Shown here one piece after another: positions 12,907 to 14,520 of a stretch of 14,520 nucleotides of DNA. The number at the start of each line of letters is the position of its first letter. The first letter of the stretch is position 1. The translations under genes were made by a program, and so were the position numbers. The stretch spans positions 1 to 14,520 of the forward strand of contig JBKJUS010000204.1 in NCBI GenBank assembly GCA_046590575.1, in the 5' to 3' direction. The stretch is from DATLNF01 sp046590575. GTDB lineage: Bacteria > Actinomycetota > Actinomycetes > BP-191. The notes beneath the pieces are model-generated. The model was not told the origin of the DNA. It made no database searches and was given only the letters and a program-made list of their open reading frames with translations.

Positions 12907-13587
12907 ATGCCCACCCCGCTGAAGGGGCCCCGCCTCGGTGGTAGCCCGCAGCACCAGCGGCTGCTGCTGAGCAACCTGGCAACCGCGCTCTTCGAGCACG
13001 GTCGGATCACGACGACGCAGGCCAAGGCCAAGGCGCTGCGCCCGCTCGCGGAGAAGCTCATCACCTTCGCCAAGCGCGGTGACATCCATGCCCGTCGGCA
13101 GGTGCTGACCGTCGTGCGCGACAAGTCTGTCGTGCACACGCTCTTCGCCGAGATCGGGCCCCGGTTCGCCGAGCGCCCGGGCGGCTACACCCGCATCACC
13201 AAGGTCATGCCGCGCAAGGGCGACAACGCGCCGATGGCCGTGATCGAGCTCGTTGAAGCTACGACGATCGCCCAGCAGGCCGTGGGTGAGGCAGAGCGCG
13301 CACGAGGCACCAAGTTCGCACCGCGTCGCGGTAAGGCCGCCGCACAGCCCGAGGCAGACGCTGCGGCAACCACAACCGACGACGCCGACGCCGTCGACGA
13401 CGTCGACGTCGTCGAGGGCGAGCCGATGGTGGCCGAGGCGGTGCCGACCGACGAGGTGCAGGACACCGCGGCTGAGGCGCTCGACGCAGCAGCAGCGGCG
13501 TCGGAGTCCGTCGAGGAGTCCGCAGCCGCAGGGGATGTCGAGGACGAGACCCCGAAGGTCGAGGACAAGGACGAGCCCACCGCGTAG
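12907..13587 (+). CDS. rplQ: 50S ribosomal protein L17 with long acidic tail
   Basis: L17 is a large-subunit protein near the tunnel exit. The conserved core covers about residues 1-118 (LKGPRLGGSPQHQRLLLSNL, ATALFEHGRITTTQAKAKAL, then GGYTRITKVMPRKGDNAPMA). After a basic linker (131-145), the protein continues for about 80 residues as an Ala/Asp/Glu/Val-rich low-complexity tail to residue 226. E. coli L17 is 127 residues. Extended acidic tails occur in actinobacterial L17, so this is a lineage trait rather than a fusion; their role is not known to me. ATG 12907 has GAGGAG (12895-12900) six bases upstream. Confidence 0.97.
   Translation: MPTPLKGPRLGGSPQHQRLLLSNLATALFEHGRITTTQAKAKALRPLAEKLITFAKRGDIHARRQVLTVVRDKSVVHTLFAEIGPRFAERPGGYTRITKVMPRKGDNAPMAVIELVEATTIAQQAVGEAERARGTKFAPRRGKAAAQPEADAAATTTDDADAVDDVDVVEGEPMVAEAVPTDEVQDTAAEALDAAAAASESVEESAAAGDVEDETPKVEDKDEPTA
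13394..13415. repeat. 22-bp perfect palindrome in the rplQ tail
   Basis: The sequence from 13394 to 13415 is its own reverse complement (half-site TCGACGACGTC). It encodes part of the VDDVDVV stretch of the L17 tail and arises from alternating GAC and GTC codons. Probably a by-product of codon choice. Confidence 0.6.
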
Positions 13588-13604
13588 CGGCCGGGTACGT
13601 CGTC

Positions 13605-14405
13605 GTGGCGCGGCTACGACTCGACGTCGCGTACGACGGAAGTCCCTTCGCCGGGTGGGCGGCGCAACCGAACAGATCCACCGTGCAGGGCGCCCTCGAG
13701 GGCGCCCTGTCGTGCGTGCTGCGGCAGCCGGTCGCGCTTACCGTCGCGGGGCGGACCGACGCGGGTGTGCACGCGAGCGGCCAGGTCTGCCACCTCGACG
13801 TCGTGGGGCCGGTCATCCCGGTCGAGCTGCTCCGACGCCTCAACGGCGTACTGGACGCCGCCGTGCGGGTCCGCGACGTGACCGTCGTGCCGGTGGGGTT
13901 CGACGCCCGGTTCTCCGCACTCTCCCGGCGGTACGAGTACCGGGTGACCGACGCGGCGCATGGTGCGGCGCCGTTACGCCGGCACGACACCCTCACCCAC
14001 CCGCGCGGTCTCTCCCTCCGTCGTCTGCGCAGGGCCTCGGCGCCGCTGGTCGGGCTGCACGACTTCGCCGCCTTCTGCCGGCGCCGCGAGGGTGCGACGA
14101 CCGTCCGCACCGTGCGCCGCCTCACCTGGCGCCGCGAGTCGGACGGCGTGTTGGTCGCGACGGTGGAGGCGGATGCGTTCTGCCATCAGATGGTGCGCTC
14201 GCTGGTCGGCACGCTGCTGCTGGTCGGCGACGGCCGTCGCGAGGAGGGATGGCCCAGCGCCGCACTACTCGCGGGCGACCGGGCACAGGCTGGCCCGGTC
14301 GCTCCGGCGCACGGTCTCACCCTGGTCGAGGTCCGCTACCCAGCGCTGTCTCGGCTGGCTTCGCGGGCCCAGACGACGCGCCAGCGCCGGGAGCCGTTGA
14401 GCTAG
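13605..14405 (+). CDS. truA: tRNA pseudouridine(38-40) synthase TruA
   Basis: TruA converts uridines 38-40 of the tRNA anticodon arm to pseudouridine. The 266-residue product has the N-terminal LRLDVAYDGSPFAGWAAQPN, the catalytic aspartate D52 in the AGRTDAGVHASGQVCHLD motif, RYEYRV in the middle, and the C-terminal AFCHQMVRSLVGTLL motif. GTG 13605 gives the standard N-terminus; its ribosome-binding site is weak and the gene is 17 bases after rplQ, so it probably depends on read-through from the alpha operon. Its TAG stop lies in a CTAG shared with a convergent gene. Confidence 0.97.
   Translation: MARLRLDVAYDGSPFAGWAAQPNRSTVQGALEGALSCVLRQPVALTVAGRTDAGVHASGQVCHLDVVGPVIPVELLRRLNGVLDAAVRVRDVTVVPVGFDARFSALSRRYEYRVTDAAHGAAPLRRHDTLTHPRGLSLRRLRRASAPLVGLHDFAAFCRRREGATTVRTVRRLTWRRESDGVLVATVEADAFCHQMVRSLVGTLLLVGDGRREEGWPSAALLAGDRAQAGPVAPAHGLTLVEVRYPALSRLASRAQTTRQRREPLS
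13686..13709. repeat. 24-bp perfect palindrome inside truA
   Basis: Bases 13686-13709 are a perfect palindrome with half-site CAGGGCGCCCTC. Each half contains the self-complementary AGGGCGCCCT, so the site is also a tandem repeat. It encodes QGALEGAL, part of the conserved TVQGALE segment of TruA, so protein constraint plus codon choice may explain it. In RNA it would form a strong hairpin early in the truA message. Confidence 0.7.
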
Positions 14406-14520
14406 CGCACTGCGCTCCGTCGCGCCCGGCGAAGGGCGAGTGCGCCGGTGCCCGCAAGCCCGGCCGCGACCAGGATGCCGACATCGACGCCGGTGGCGGG
14501 CAGGGGACCGGTCGGCCGGG
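14402..14520 (-). CDS. C-terminal end of an LPxTG-type cell-wall-anchored protein (partial)
   Basis: The reverse strand is open from the right edge of the window to TAG at 14404-14402, giving 38 residues. The order is a sorting signal: LPATG (residues 6-10 of the visible part), a hydrophobic segment of about 19 residues (VDVGILVAAGLAGTGALAL), then the basic tail RRARRSAVR. This is the standard layout recognised by sortase, which cuts between T and G and links the protein to peptidoglycan. The rest of the protein is outside the window, so its function is unknown; the PTGP before the signal hints at a Pro-rich wall-spanning region. It is convergent with truA, and the stop codons of both genes lie in one CTAG palindrome. 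Confidence 0.82.
   Translation of the reverse strand, partial: RPTGPLPATGVDVGILVAAGLAGTGALALRRARRSAVR

Noticed and set aside
13259..14125. 288-codon minus-strand open frame opposite rplQ and truA
   Set aside because: The translation is Arg/Pro/Ser-rich low complexity with no domain and lies opposite two well-supported genes.
1..14520. CRISPR array, tRNA, rRNA or insertion sequence
   Set aside because: No regularly spaced direct repeats, no cloverleaf-like segments noticed, and no transposase or terminal inverted repeats were seen when reading both strands.

Overview
The window is a 14.5-kb stretch of GC-rich DNA with strong G/C preference at third codon positions. It holds the back half of the spc ribosomal-protein operon followed by the alpha operon, in the usual bacterial order. 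The chromosome looks like that of a high-GC actinobacterium (Actinomycetota). This rests on frequent GTG starts, one TTG start, the sequences of S14, rpoA and L17 (with a long acidic tail), and an LPxTG-type sorting signal at the right edge. I cannot place it to genus.

Left block (1-6967, all + strand): rplN (3' part), rplX, rplE, rpsZ-type rpsN, rpsH, rplF, rplR, rpsE, rpmD, rplO, then secY, adk and map. The genes are tightly packed, with several 1- to 4-base stop/start overlaps. Spacers of note are rpsN-rpsH and rplO-secY. The second carries two clear stem-loops.

Middle block (6968-9668): this is the one departure from the expected map-infA junction. Three + strand genes lie here. They encode a membrane-anchored or secreted protein with two bacterial Ig-like repeats, a cytosolic-looking GAF-domain protein, and a compact subtilisin-like (S8) serine protease with an intact Asp/His/Ser triad but no signal peptide or propeptide. 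The last two are tightly coupled, and both have unusual translation starts. The GAF gene begins inside the end of a 17-codon ORF that owns the good ribosome-binding site. The protease has an ideal AAGGAGG placed before an in-frame ACG rather than a canonical start codon. The protease stop codon lies within the -10 element of the likely infA promoter. The GAF/S8 pair is the best candidate in this window for an undescribed system.

Right block (9669-14405): infA, rpmJ, rpsM, rpsK, rpsD, rpoA, rplQ and truA, starting from a good candidate promoter (TTGTCG-18-TAGACT). The rpmJ-rpsM spacer holds four successive hairpins, and a hairpin precedes the rpoA ribosome-binding site. Convergent to truA, and sharing its CTAG stop palindrome, is the C-terminal end of a minus-strand LPATG sortase-substrate protein that runs off the window.

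Several proteins are the zinc-binding form: L24-type Cys4, S14, S4, L36 and the adenylate kinase lid. No tRNA, rRNA, CRISPR array or transposase was seen.
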